This document shows positions 8,794 through 18,023 of a stretch of DNA of 64,000 bases, piece by piece. Made by a program: the position numbers and the translations under genes. The stretch lies in NCBI GenBank assembly GCA_029834535.1, contig JAQMWT010000310.1, positions 1 to 64,000 on the forward strand, given 5' to 3'. Every line of letters starts with the position of its first letter. Position 1 is the first letter of the stretch. Source of the stretch: Chrysophaeum taylorii. Taxonomy: Eukaryota > Sar > Pelagophyceae > Pelagomonadales > Pelagomonadaceae. A model generated the notes under the pieces. It did no database searches. It was not told where the DNA came from and saw only the letters and a list, made by a program, of their open reading frames with translations.

Positions 8794-11700
8794 ATGGTCG
8801 GCGGCGCGGGCGGCGGCTACCTGTCGCATCGCGAATGGGAGGCGCAGCTTTCGAAGATCCTCTCGACGACATCCTCGAGGATCGCGGACCTCCGGAGACG
8901 CGGAGGCAGCAGCAGCACGCTCTTCGGGGACGGCAGCGACGACGACGATGAAGCGATCGTGATCCCTCGGAGGAGGGCTCCCCCTCCCCCTCTCCCTCCC
9001 CGGGGGCCAGCCGCCGCGAGGAAGGGTCTTCCCGAAAACGAGGGTGGAGCGGGGTGTCGAGCGGAAATCGAGGCGCTGGCGGCGACGGTCGAGGGACTGA
9101 AGAGAGAAATGGCGGCGTTCTCGCGTTCGGCTTCCACGCAGGAGACGGGGATCGACGTGCTCAAGTACGAGCTCGAGGGGCGACGCGCGTGGTTTGGGCG
9201 GATGGAGGCCGAAAGAGCCGAAGCGGAGTCCTGGCGCGGGCGGGTCGAGGGCGAGCTGAGCGCGACGCGGCAGCAATTGGAGGCGTGCCGGCGCGCCTCG
9301 GACGAGGTCTCGGCCGAGGCGCGCGAGCTGCGCGCGCGCGGCGGCGGCGCCGTGGCGGCCGCGCAGCTTCAGGCGCACGCGGCCGTCGCGGCCGCGATGG
9401 CGCCGCTCCAGGCGCATCTCGAGCGCGAGCTCGCGTCCGTGCGTCGCCACGTCGCCGCGCTTCGATCGGGCGTCTCGTACGACGCCGTCGACGACGTCCC
9501 GGCGGCCCTCGAGGCGCCGATGCCCTCGGAGCTGGCTGTGAAGGGGGTCGTCGCGGCGCACGTCGCCGATGCCGAGGAGCGGGTCGAGGCGAAAGTGGCC
9601 GCGATCGTGGAGGCGCGGATGGTGACGCGTCTCGAGGACAAGACCGAAGGTTTGACCAAGGACTGCGAGGAGGCCGTGTTCGCGAGGGTCCGGGCAGCCG
9701 CGACGACGCGACGGGGGCTTTTGTCGTCGCTCGAGTACGTTGGTGGGGGCGACGAGGAGCTCGCGACGCGCCGGGAGGTGGCGGACCGCGCGAAGGACGT
9801 GGAGCGGCGCCTCGCGGCGCTCGACGACGCGGTCGCCGCCGCGAGGAAGGAGAGCGCCGAGGTCGCGGCGCGCTCGGATGCCGACGCGCGCGACGCGAAG
9901 CGCGCCGTCGAGGCCCTCGATGCCACGACGAGCGCCGCGGCCGACGAGCTCCGGCGCGCGACGACCTCGCTCCGCGAGTTCGTGGAGCTCGCCGACGTTT
10001 CTGCTCGCAGGCGAGCCGACAAGGAGCGGAGCGAGGTCGAGGCGCGTTTCGGCGCGGCGATCGACGACCTTCGCGCCGACGCCGCCGACATCCGCCGCCA
10101 TCACGCAGCTCTGGTCGCGAACGCGGGTGCTCTCGAGGACCGCGTGCGCTCGGTGCGCGACGCCGCGGCCGCGGCGGCCGACGACGCGCCCGGCGTTCGC
10201 CGCGCGGCCCGCGCGGCCGCGAGAGTCGACGCGCTCGAGGACCAGCTCGCGCGCCTCGAGACGCGCCTCGGTCCGGCGGTCGACGCGCGGTTCGCCGAGA
10301 CCCACGCCGAGGTCGGCGACCTCCAGCGCCGGACGCAGGTTCTGGAGGCCTGGCGCGACGAGCACGGCGCCGGCGGGGCGCAAAGCGCCTTGCGGACGCT
10401 CCGCGAGGGCGCCGATTCGGCGAGACGCGACCTCGACGACGCGCGCCGCCGCGTTTCCTCCTTGGAGCACCAGCTCGACCCGGTCAAAGCGCAGGCCGAC
10501 GCCACCGCCCCGCGCCTTCTGCGCGCCGAGGCTGACCTCGACCGCCTCGGTTCGAGGCTCGATAAGGCCCTCGCCGACGCGCGCGAGCGGACGGACGCGC
10601 GACGCCGCGCGGCCGACGCCGCGTGCGAAGCCCGCGACAAGCGCCTCGAAAACCTCGCGCACCGCATCGCCGAGACCGAAGAACTCAAAGCCGACCTCGC
10701 CAAGGCGCGAGCCCGCGTTTCCGCGCTCGAGACCGAGACGGCCGCCCTCCGCGACAGCTTCCATACCGCGCGCGCCGACCTCGCGCAAAACTCGTCCGAC
10801 GCCCTGCGCTGCGCTACGGCCGACCTCCGCCGCGCCGTCGCCGACTGCGACGCCAAACTCCACTCTTACAATCTCGTCGCACAAACCGCCAACTCGCGCG
10901 CCGAGGCGTGCGCCGCCGACCTCCAGCTCCTCGCGCGCAAGCTCGCCCTCGTCACCGGTGCCCAGCAGCAGCACCAACTCGCGGCGGGAATCGGCCCCCT
11001 TGCCGGGACCTTCCCACCCCCCCCGCCGCCGCCTGCTTCCTCTTCGTCGTTCCTCCTGCCTCGAAACGACCACGACCGACCATTGTCCCCGGCGCCGCCG
11101 CGAGTGGAGGAGGAGCGGACTCTCGATGATGATGATGATGTTGTTGTTCGAGACGTACCTGCACCAGCCCTGCTGCTGCCAGACGAGGTCTCGAGTGTGG
11201 TGGCCCGGGGAGCACGACAACATGATGCTCTCAAGGACGACGACGAGGAGGAGGAGGATCCCGTGGAGCGAGAAGTGGCTCGCGTTACGTACCGGCCCGA
11301 CGATGACCACCAAATTACGATTATACAGAGCGACGCAGCCACTTCTTCGGCTGACGAAGCGCCACGCACGCCGTCGTCGTCTTCTTCTATCGCGCCGGAT
11401 GTACAGCCTGACGAGGAAAACGATGAGAGCGACGACGACGACGACGACGCTGGTCCAGTCGGTGCAGTCCCCGCACCCGCGACGCTGCTCTCCCTGAGAG
11501 AGCGCCTCGATTTCTTTGCCGACGACGACGACGACGACGACGATATCGAGGAGGTGCCGATGCTTGACGAGGAGCAACGGACAACGGCGGTTGAACCAGA
11601 GCACGCGACTCCCGAAGATCTCGTCGAGGAGGACGAGGAGGTCGCGAGCTTTGATGATGACGAAGACGACGAGGGGCCGAGCGCTTCCCAAACGAAGAAG

Positions 11701-12717
11701 GAAGAGCGCTGCTTCGACGAGGTTACAGAAACGAATACCGCGAGCTTGGGTGACGAGAGAACCACGAAAAAAAGTATTCACGAGGGCGGCGAGGGACGGG
11801 AGACCGTCATAACCAACGAGAACTCTGACGAGGACGAGGGACGGGAGACTATTAAGGAGAGCTCGGACGACGACGCGGGGCGCGAGACGATGAACGCCGA
11901 GGAGAACTCTGGCGACGACGACGACGACGACGACACAAAGAAGGAGAATCTTAAAGTCGAGGAGAGCGTCTGCGAAGGAGGCGAGCAAGAGAGCGAGCAG
12001 AGCGAGGACGTGCCAACGTTCTTTACCAACGTCCCGCCCGCTTACGGGAGCCTCGAACGGTTGCCGAGTGGCAACGCCGACGACGACAACAACGACGCCG
12101 GTTCGTGGGACGACGACGACGACGACGACCAAGGAGACAGCGTCGAGGAGCAGGACGATGGGGAAGATGAATCCACCGAACCCGCGGTTGCTACGAACCT
12201 GGCTTTGCCGAGCGCGGTCGCGACGGACGACGACGACGAGAGCCGCGAAGAAGCGAGCGAAGAGGCCGACCTCGAAGAATCTCAGGACACCCCCGAAACG
12301 CCTCGCCACGCTCATCGCGTGGAAGAGGAGGAGGAGGAGGAGGAGTTTCCCGACATCCCGACGCTGGCGGACGAGAGCCCGGATATCCCGACGCTGGAGG
12401 ACGAGACCATCCCTTCGCCGGAGGACGAGACTCCGGATCTCCCGACTTTGGAAGACGGCGTGATGTCGACACCGCGGGGGGCGTTTTCTTCGGCGGCGGC
12501 AGAATCGTCGCCGGCGCAGTCCAAGAGGAGCGCGGCGTCGACTTGGTCGTTCACGCCGCGACGATACGACTTGAAGGAGGCGCCGTCGACGCTCGCCGGG
12601 AGTCTGGAATCGGAGGAGTCCTCGTCGGACGACGAGATGTCGTACAAGGCCTCGGCGAAGGACGAGGAGTTCCGATCGCAGTTCCGGCGGCGGCTGAGCG
12701 CAGCGACGAGGAGATGA
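8794..12717 (+). CDS. Large coiled-coil protein with long acidic disordered C-terminus, function unknown
   Basis: One uninterrupted frame encodes 1307 residues. A short N-terminal region is followed by DDDDE and a Pro-rich segment (about 50-75). A long Ala/Arg/Glu-rich region of about 580 residues (about 85-710) has the heptad-like composition of an extended coiled coil. The rest is low-complexity and acidic, with runs of Asp or Glu and near the end a repeated P-D-(I/L)-P-T-L-(A/E)-D/E-(D/E) motif, about four times in 60 residues. No catalytic domain is visible. Such a layout fits a structural or scaffold protein (cytoskeletal, centrosomal or nuclear), but this is inference from composition. 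The plus strand is preferred over the opposite 1203-codon frame because only the plus product has organised coiled-coil and acidic domains. Start is the first ATG after an upstream stop. Confidence 0.7.
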   Translation: MVGGAGGGYLSHREWEAQLSKILSTTSSRIADLRRRGGSSSTLFGDGSDDDDEAIVIPRRRAPPPPLPPRGPAAARKGLPENEGGAGCRAEIEALAATVEGLKREMAAFSRSASTQETGIDVLKYELEGRRAWFGRMEAERAEAESWRGRVEGELSATRQQLEACRRASDEVSAEARELRARGGGAVAAAQLQAHAAVAAAMAPLQAHLERELASVRRHVAALRSGVSYDAVDDVPAALEAPMPSELAVKGVVAAHVADAEERVEAKVAAIVEARMVTRLEDKTEGLTKDCEEAVFARVRAAATTRRGLLSSLEYVGGGDEELATRREVADRAKDVERRLAALDDAVAAARKESAEVAARSDADARDAKRAVEALDATTSAAADELRRATTSLREFVELADVSARRRADKERSEVEARFGAAIDDLRADAADIRRHHAALVANAGALEDRVRSVRDAAAAAADDAPGVRRAARAAARVDALEDQLARLETRLGPAVDARFAETHAEVGDLQRRTQVLEAWRDEHGAGGAQSALRTLREGADSARRDLDDARRRVSSLEHQLDPVKAQADATAPRLLRAEADLDRLGSRLDKALADARERTDARRRAADAACEARDKRLENLAHRIAETEELKADLAKARARVSALETETAALRDSFHTARADLAQNSSDALRCATADLRRAVADCDAKLHSYNLVAQTANSRAEACAADLQLLARKLALVTGAQQQHQLAAGIGPLAGTFPPPPPPPASSSSFLLPRNDHDRPLSPAPPRVEEERTLDDDDDVVVRDVPAPALLLPDEVSSVVARGARQHDALKDDDEEEEDPVEREVARVTYRPDDDHQITIIQSDAATSSADEAPRTPSSSSSIAPDVQPDEENDESDDDDDDAGPVGAVPAPATLLSLRERLDFFADDDDDDDDIEEVPMLDEEQRTTAVEPEHATPEDLVEEDEEVASFDDDEDDEGPSASQTKKEERCFDEVTETNTASLGDERTTKKSIHEGGEGRETVITNENSDEDEGRETIKESSDDDAGRETMNAEENSGDDDDDDDTKKENLKVEESVCEGGEQESEQSEDVPTFFTNVPPAYGSLERLPSGNADDDNNDAGSWDDDDDDDQGDSVEEQDDGEDESTEPAVATNLALPSAVATDDDDESREEASEEADLEESQDTPETPRHAHRVEEEEEEEEFPDIPTLADESPDIPTLEDETIPSPEDETPDLPTLEDGVMSTPRGAFSSAAAESSPAQSKRSAASTWSFTPRRYDLKEAPSTLAGSLESEESSSDDEMSYKASAKDEEFRSQFRRRLSAATRR

Positions 12718-12732
12718 TAGGAGTTAAAAAAA

Positions 12733-12880
12733 CATTGGGGTAAGGAATGTTAAGCGAAAAAAAAAAAAAAAAAAAATCATTGGGGTAAGGAATGTTAAGC
12801 GAAAGGGGTAAGGAATGTTAAGCGAAAAAAAAAAAAAAAAAAAATCATTGGGGTAAGGAATGTTAAGGGAAAAAAGCGGT
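12733..12880 (+). repeat. Tandem repeat between two genes (GGGGTAAGGAATGTTAAGCG plus poly-A)
   Basis: Four copies of GGGGTAAGGAATGTTAAG(C/G)G, two of them followed by runs of about 18-20 A, fill most of the 171 bp between the coiled-coil gene and the SUV3 gene. Any SUV3 promoter must lie in or overlap this array, or inside the upstream gene. Confidence 0.85.
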
Positions 12881-12888
12881 GTAGAGCG

Positions 12889-14796
12889 ATGATTCTTCGG
12901 CGGCTCCGGCGGAAGTTGTCGTCGGTGGCGCAGGAGTTGGATGAGATTCGAAGCAGCAGCAGCAGCAGCTGGAGCGACCTGCGGTCTCCCGCGCAGCTGT
13001 ACCCACGCGCGCGACTGCGAAAGCGGCGAATCGTGTACCACGGAGGTCCGACGAACTCGGGGAAGACGTACTGGGCGCTCGAGGCGCTCAAGAATGCCCG
13101 GGCCGAGGAGGGGGGGGGGGTGTACGCGGGTCCGCTGCGGCTGCTGGCGGTGGAGGTATACGAGCGGCTGAACCAGAGCGGGATATACTGCTCGCTGTTC
13201 ACGGGGCAGGAGCGGCGGGAGGTGCCTTTCGCGACGCACGCGTCGTGCACGATCGAGATGGTTCCCGTCGGGGCGTCTTTCGACGTGGCGGTAGTTGACG
13301 AGATCCAGATGATCGGAACGTTCGACCGCGGCCACGCATGGACGCGGGCAGTGCACGGGCTCGACGCGCGGGAGATTCACGTGTGCGGCGCGCTCGACGC
13401 GGCCGACCTCGTCGCGCGCGTGTGCGAAGATTCGGGCGACGACTTTGAGCTGAAAACCTACGAGCGCCTCACGCCCCTCGAGGTCGAGCCCAAGCCCCTC
13501 GTCTCGTGGCGCGACGTCCGGCGCGGAGACTGCGTGGTCACCTTCTCGCGCGACGACATCCACCTCGTGCGGAGAGACATCGAGAAAACGAACGAGGGAG
13601 CGCGGTGCGGCGTCGTCTACGGCCAGCTCCCGCCCGAGACGCGGTCCGAGCAGGCGCGGCTCTTCAACGCGGGCGAATACGATGTGCTGGTGGCGAGCGA
13701 TGCGATCGGCATGGGCCTCAACTTGAACATCCGACGCGTCATTTTCCGCAGCACGACAAAATTCTCGGCCGGACCGACGCCCGACGGCTGCTGGGAACGC
13801 CGCAGGGCGCCCGTCGAACCGACCCTCGTCAAGCAGATCGCGGGCCGCGCGGGCCGCATGTCCTCCGATTTCCAGGCCGGCGCGGTCACGGCGATGGCGC
13901 CGGACGACCTCGCCTACGTTCGAAAGGCTCTCGCGACGCCTCAGAAACCCGTGGTTCGCGCGGGCCTCTTTCCCCCCGCCGAAATTCTCGCCCTCTTCGC
14001 GTCGACGCGCCCCCCCGAGCCCCTCGCCGCCACGCTCCAGGCCTTCGCCGCCGAGTCCAAGCTCGACACCGACACCTACTTCCTCTGCGCACACCACGAC
14101 ATGGCCTCCGCGTCGGACAAACTCGTCGATTCCCTCGACGTCCCCGACCTTCTGGTTTTTTGCAACGCCCCCTGCAACCTCAATGACCGCTTCGCGGTCT
14201 CGATGCTCAAGCATTTCGCGCAGGCCCGCAAGATCCGCAAGCCCACGGGCCCCAACGTCCGTCTTCCCGTCAAGGCACCCCGCCACCTCAACGACCTCCA
14301 CGACCTCTGCTCGAAGCACAACGTCCTCGACACGTACCTCTGGCTCCACTACCGCTTCCCCGACACCTTTCCGGAGGTCGATTTGGCGCGCGCCCAAAAG
14401 GCCCGGGCGATCGCCTTGATTGCCGCGGCCCTCTACACCAACAACCTCGACCTGCCCGAGCCCAAGTTTCCGGTCGACGCCCCCGCGCGCGCGACGACCA
14501 CCACCGCCGGTATCGTCAAACGAGGTGCACGCGGGGAACACCACCACCACCACCAACAACAATCATCACGAGGCCACCACGTTGGTGTCGACAGCAAGCA
14601 CCCGAAGGAGACCACCCCGAGAGCGCCCGCGTTTAAATCCAAGCTCGCCGCCGCCGCCGTCGTCGCGAGCAAAAAAAAGGCGGCGCCCGCGTTTAAATCC
14701 AAGCTCGCCGACGCCGCCGTCGTCGCGAGCAAAAAAAAGGCGGCCAACAACGAGCTAAGACGACGCGAGTCATCATCCTCAATAAGAAGAAGCTGA
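12889..14796 (+). CDS. SUV3: SUV3-like ATP-dependent RNA helicase, probably mitochondrial
   Basis: The product has 635 residues. Motifs seen: Walker A GPTNSGKT (53-60), a GPLRLLA motif (81-87), Walker B DEIQ (137-140), the second RecA domain with YGQLPPETR, ATDAIGMGLN-type motif (ASDAIGMGLNL, 269-279) and QIAGRAGR (316-323), then the SUV3 C-terminal helical domain (to about 520). DEIQM plus QIAGRAGR is characteristic of SUV3/SUPV3L1, which unwinds RNA in mitochondria and works with an exoribonuclease in RNA turnover. The Arg-rich, acid-free first 15 residues fit a mitochondrial targeting sequence, with ATG 12889 as the start. The C-terminus is lineage-specific: a His/Gln-rich run and two copies of a 20-residue Lys/Ala-rich repeat from a DNA duplication. 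The last 18 bp overlap the convergent gene at 14779. Confidence 0.93.
   Translation: MILRRLRRKLSSVAQELDEIRSSSSSSWSDLRSPAQLYPRARLRKRRIVYHGGPTNSGKTYWALEALKNARAEEGGGVYAGPLRLLAVEVYERLNQSGIYCSLFTGQERREVPFATHASCTIEMVPVGASFDVAVVDEIQMIGTFDRGHAWTRAVHGLDAREIHVCGALDAADLVARVCEDSGDDFELKTYERLTPLEVEPKPLVSWRDVRRGDCVVTFSRDDIHLVRRDIEKTNEGARCGVVYGQLPPETRSEQARLFNAGEYDVLVASDAIGMGLNLNIRRVIFRSTTKFSAGPTPDGCWERRRAPVEPTLVKQIAGRAGRMSSDFQAGAVTAMAPDDLAYVRKALATPQKPVVRAGLFPPAEILALFASTRPPEPLAATLQAFAAESKLDTDTYFLCAHHDMASASDKLVDSLDVPDLLVFCNAPCNLNDRFAVSMLKHFAQARKIRKPTGPNVRLPVKAPRHLNDLHDLCSKHNVLDTYLWLHYRFPDTFPEVDLARAQKARAIALIAAALYTNNLDLPEPKFPVDAPARATTTTAGIVKRGARGEHHHHHQQQSSRGHHVGVDSKHPKETTPRAPAFKSKLAAAAVVASKKKAAPAFKSKLADAAVVASKKKAANNELRRRESSSSIRRS
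14623..14742 (+). repeat. 60-bp in-frame tandem duplication in SUV3 C-terminus
   Basis: Two 60-bp units (14623-14682, 14683-14742) differ at about one base and encode AFKSKLAAAAVVASKKKA and AFKSKLADAAVVASKKKA. The near identity points to a recent duplication or active homogenisation. Confidence 0.9.
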
Positions 14797-15447
14797 GGGT
14801 AGTAGGAAGAGGGGATCCAGCAGGACCTCCCGCGTGGGCCGCCGCTTGTTGGTCGCGAGCTCGTGTTTGAGCGCCGCGCATCTCGATTGCGCCGTCGCCT
14901 TGTCCCACCTGGTCTCGTCGACAGCCGGATCGTCGCAACGGCCGCCGCCGCCGCCGCCGCCGCCGCAAACCGCTTCGATCGGCGGGAGCCCGAGGTGCTT
15001 GAAGAGGTCTGGCCGCGAGACGGCCTCGAGTCTCGAACTGACGGGGCTGGTCTTGGCGCGGCGGGCCTCCGCGAGGCCCGCCTCCTCCTCTTCTAGGCGG
15101 CGTCGCCGCTCGTCCCACTTGGCGAGCTGCACGCGCTCCTCGGACGACAAAACCCCCCGCGGGTCGTCGTCGCCGCGCTGGATCACCGGCGGCGGCGGCC
15201 TGGTCTTGACGCGCCGGGCCCACTCGCGCCGCACGCGTACCCGGCGGTGTCGCGGCGATTCGACTCCTTGCGGGCGGGCCTCCTGCGCGGCGCGGTACTC
15301 GGCCGCGGCGCAGGCTTGCTGCGCACGAATCTCCTTCCGCGCTTTCCTGTCCTGGAAAAGGCGCATCGACCGCCGCTCGCCCGCCCGCGCCAACTCGAGC
15401 GTCCCTATCTCGCGAGGCATGAGTGAGTGAAACTGTCGTGACGTCAT
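14779..15447 (-). CDS. Small charged helical protein, function unknown
   Basis: The 222-residue product is rich in Arg, Glu and Ala, with long predicted helices (about 30-60 and 100-140), a Gly run encoded by (GGC)n near 160-167, and a C-terminal helical part (WDKATAQSRCAALKHELA). No family is recognised. The minus frame is preferred over the plus-strand frame across the same DNA, whose product is a Ser/Arg/Pro-rich composition artefact. The 3' end overlaps the end of SUV3 by 18 bp (convergent). The first ATG overlaps the ATG of the divergent gene at 15446, so the true start may be an internal ATG at 15420 or 15366. Confidence 0.55.
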   Translation of the reverse strand: MTSRQFHSLMPREIGTLELARAGERRSMRLFQDRKARKEIRAQQACAAAEYRAAQEARPQGVESPRHRRVRVRREWARRVKTRPPPPVIQRGDDDPRGVLSSEERVQLAKWDERRRRLEEEEAGLAEARRAKTSPVSSRLEAVSRPDLFKHLGLPPIEAVCGGGGGGGGRCDDPAVDETRWDKATAQSRCAALKHELATNKRRPTREVLLDPLFLLPSASSY

Positions 15448-16885
15448 GCGGCAGCACCCGGGCCGATGGGTGCGACCGTGCTACCGTCTTGGCCGACGCG
15501 TCGGCGGCGGCGTCTGGTCGTGCTGCGGCGCAGGGGAACAGCTGCGGCCTGGGTGCACCGAGGCCGAGCGTTCGGTCTACGAGGAGCGGCTCCGTGCGCT
15601 GGACGCCGCGGCGGCGGCCCGGGCGGCGCGGCTCGCACTCGGTGCCGAGCGACGCCGTTCGTGGGAGGCCGCCGCACCAGCGCATCGCGCCACGCGCACC
15701 TCATCATCCTCCTCCTCCGAAGCGCACGAGGTGCGAGACGTGCCGTCGTTGGTGCGCTTCCTCCGACAGACTAGCGAACCCTGGTCGCTCGCCGAGACGC
15801 TCGGCGCGGCGCTCGCGGTGGCCAACACTCTCGAGGGCCGACAGGCGTTGGTGCGGGAAGGTGTGCTGCGGTCTCTCGACGAAAAGCGGCTCGTGGGCGA
15901 CGTCGCGACGACCCGCTTCGTCCGGCTGCTGGCGGCCTTGGCCGCGTGCGACGCGTGCCGCCCCGCGTTCGTCGAACCCAAAAACGCGCACCTCGCGTTT
16001 TTCGCCGCGTCCTTGTTGCGCACCACCAGCGAGGACCCCGGCGACATCCTGACCGTTCTGTCGGCGGCTTCCGCGTCGCCCGAGGTCGCGACGGCCCTCG
16101 GGACCACCGCCGTTGTCGGGGCCGTCGCGACGGCCGCGCGCAGCGCTTTGGAGCGATTGGTCGCCGCCGCCGAAAGCGCGTCGGCGATCATCAGGAGCGC
16201 AGCCCGCGTCGCGCGGTTTGGCTTCGAAACCCTCGGCCACCTCGCCGACGCGGGCGCCGATTGCCGCGAGCGACTGCGCGCGGCGGGGTGCGTCCGGCTC
16301 TGTGTCGACGCCCTCGGCGGCGTCCGCGCGAAGCAGTTTGACGCCGACGCGGCCGAGGCGCTCGCCGCCGCCGTCTCGACGCACTGCAAACTCGCCATCC
16401 TCGATGACGGCGACCTCGACGACGCGACCGTCGCTGGCATCCCTGCCCTCTACAACGCTCTCCGCTCCCAGCTCGCCCGCGCGGACGTCCAGCTCCAGGG
16501 ACTTCGCCTCGTTTCCGCGATCTCAGAAGCGCCCGCCGGCGCCGCCAAGCTCGACTCGCTCAAAGGCGCCTGGCAATGGCTCGGCCGAACACCCCCCCCC
16601 AACAGCGGCGGGCCCCGCGCCGAGGATCTTTCACCATCCTCCACTCGTACGACAACACGCGGTGGTGCCTGGACAGCGACGCGACTGGCCTCATTCCTCG
16701 AAATGCGCGGCCTCCACCGTCGCGACTGCGACCACCTCGACGCCGTCGTCGCCGACCTCCGCTCAGCTTCCCTCTTGCCCTCGGACTCGGAAACCCGCGC
16801 CAACTGGCGCTGCCGCGTCCGCGCCTTCGAGAAACGGAACTCTCTATCAATTCTCGACCGAATCAACAATCATTCTTCTTCCTGA
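15446..16885 (+). CDS. Armadillo/HEAT-like helical repeat protein, function unknown
   Basis: The product has 479 residues. From about 95 to 380 it is a chain of Ala/Leu-rich helical pairs (for example SLAETLGAALAVANTLEGRQALVREGVLRSL and RLRAAGCVRLCVDALGG) with the spacing of armadillo or HEAT repeats, which usually form a protein-binding solenoid. The N-terminal 60 residues are Arg/Ala-rich and the last 60 polar. No enzyme motif is seen. Methionine occurs only at residue 1 and far downstream (MRGLHRR), so either 15446 is the start or an upstream exon is missing. It diverges from the 14779-15447 gene with a 2-bp overlap of the two annotated ATGs. A (A/T)-rich 3' flank follows. Confidence 0.6.
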   Translation: MRQHPGRWVRPCYRLGRRVGGGVWSCCGAGEQLRPGCTEAERSVYEERLRALDAAAAARAARLALGAERRRSWEAAAPAHRATRTSSSSSSEAHEVRDVPSLVRFLRQTSEPWSLAETLGAALAVANTLEGRQALVREGVLRSLDEKRLVGDVATTRFVRLLAALAACDACRPAFVEPKNAHLAFFAASLLRTTSEDPGDILTVLSAASASPEVATALGTTAVVGAVATAARSALERLVAAAESASAIIRSAARVARFGFETLGHLADAGADCRERLRAAGCVRLCVDALGGVRAKQFDADAAEALAAAVSTHCKLAILDDGDLDDATVAGIPALYNALRSQLARADVQLQGLRLVSAISEAPAGAAKLDSLKGAWQWLGRTPPPNSGGPRAEDLSPSSTRTTTRGGAWTATRLASFLEMRGLHRRDCDHLDAVVADLRSASLLPSDSETRANWRCRVRAFEKRNSLSILDRINNHSSS

Positions 16886-18023
16886 CAGCGAAAAAACCCG
16901 CCGACACCGAAAAAATAAAAAAACAACAAATCCTTTGTTTAAAAAAACTAGAGTTTTGACGCCGACGTCTCACTCCTTTAAAAACCACTAATAACCGTTG
17001 TCAGTTTTGACGAGATTCGCCGCTCTGTGCGGCAGCTCAATGTCTCAGGAGCTCGGGCATCGGGGGGGGATATGGCGTGATTTCTGGTCGTCCATCCGAG
17101 TCGCAAGCCCCTTCGAAGGGAAGAAGGTTTAACAACCCAAGCTCTTCGGCTGATTACCGCGTTCGCGAACTCGTCGTCGCCAGCTCAGTTTTTCAGTATG
17201 TTCGACACTAAACGGATCACAAAACGGGAAGTTGTTCAATGTGTGGTCGGTCGGTCTACTGCGCGTTTTAGTGTTCTTCCGTATTTTCTTCTTTTTACTT
17301 TTGCTAGAAAGAATTACCGATAGGACGGACGCAAAAGAATCCATAATGCTTCGGATGACGACGACGTCTTCCGTTTTTTCTCGCCGCCGCGATAAACGGC
17401 GGCGCCTTCGTGGCGAGCGACGGCGGACCGCCACGCGGCTCGGGATGACGAGACAAACCCCGTCCGGCGGCCAAGACCACCCAAGACCACCCAAGACACC
17501 CAGACCACCCAAGACACCCGCCCGCCGCCCATCGCCGACTCCCGAACCCGAAGAAGGAAGACCACCCGCCGCCCATCGCCGACTCCCGAACCCGAAGAAG
17601 GAAGACGGGATGAGGTGCGGGACCGCCCCCGGTTGATCTTATCGTGAAGGGCGAGCAGTTCGACGGAGAGTTAATTAAGTTAGCAGTTGCCCCGATCGTC
17701 GTGAAGAGGGGAAGAAAGGAGCATCGGCCGCAGAAGAAGAAGCACCTGATATTTGGGAGGTACAACACGCAGACGAACCTTGACCTCGAAGCGCTTCTGA
17801 TCTTGAACCCCCAATTTCAAGCAAATGCGGCCACTAATTTCGCGTAGTTTGGTAAAGCAAAGATCTGGTGGCAATTCTTGCGGGCATAACGCATTTCGGG
17901 CCAAGTACGATTTCCGATTAATAAGATAGCAATTGTGGCAGAAGTACTGTAGTTGTGGCGGCGCTCGGGCTGGGTCAGCGAACTACTGCGCATCAAATAG
18001 GTTGTTGGCCGGCGCAAGGCCCG
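16886..18023. other. Intergenic, about 1.1 kb, no convincing gene
   Basis: This stretch starts with AAAATAAAA-rich 3' flank. It contains CCACCCAAGAC-type short repeats (17470-17520) and a 44-bp-period direct repeat (CGCCGCCCATCGCCGACTCC... at 17523-17560 and 17567-17604). The open frames at 17232-17636 and 17644-17847 are short, lack family signals and do not support a gene call. Confidence 0.5.

Noticed and set aside
9740-11497. 585-codon plus-strand frame overlapping the coiled-coil gene
   Set aside because: Arg/Ser/Pro-rich shadow of the real frame caused by high GC at third positions.
8704-12315. 1203-codon open frame on the minus strand opposite the coiled-coil gene
   Set aside because: Product is Val/Arg-rich composition noise (runs of VVVV opposite GAC repeats); the plus strand gives organised coiled-coil and acidic domains.
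14693-15685. 330-codon minus-strand frame
   Set aside because: Overlaps two better frames and reads as Arg/Pro/Ala noise without any motif.
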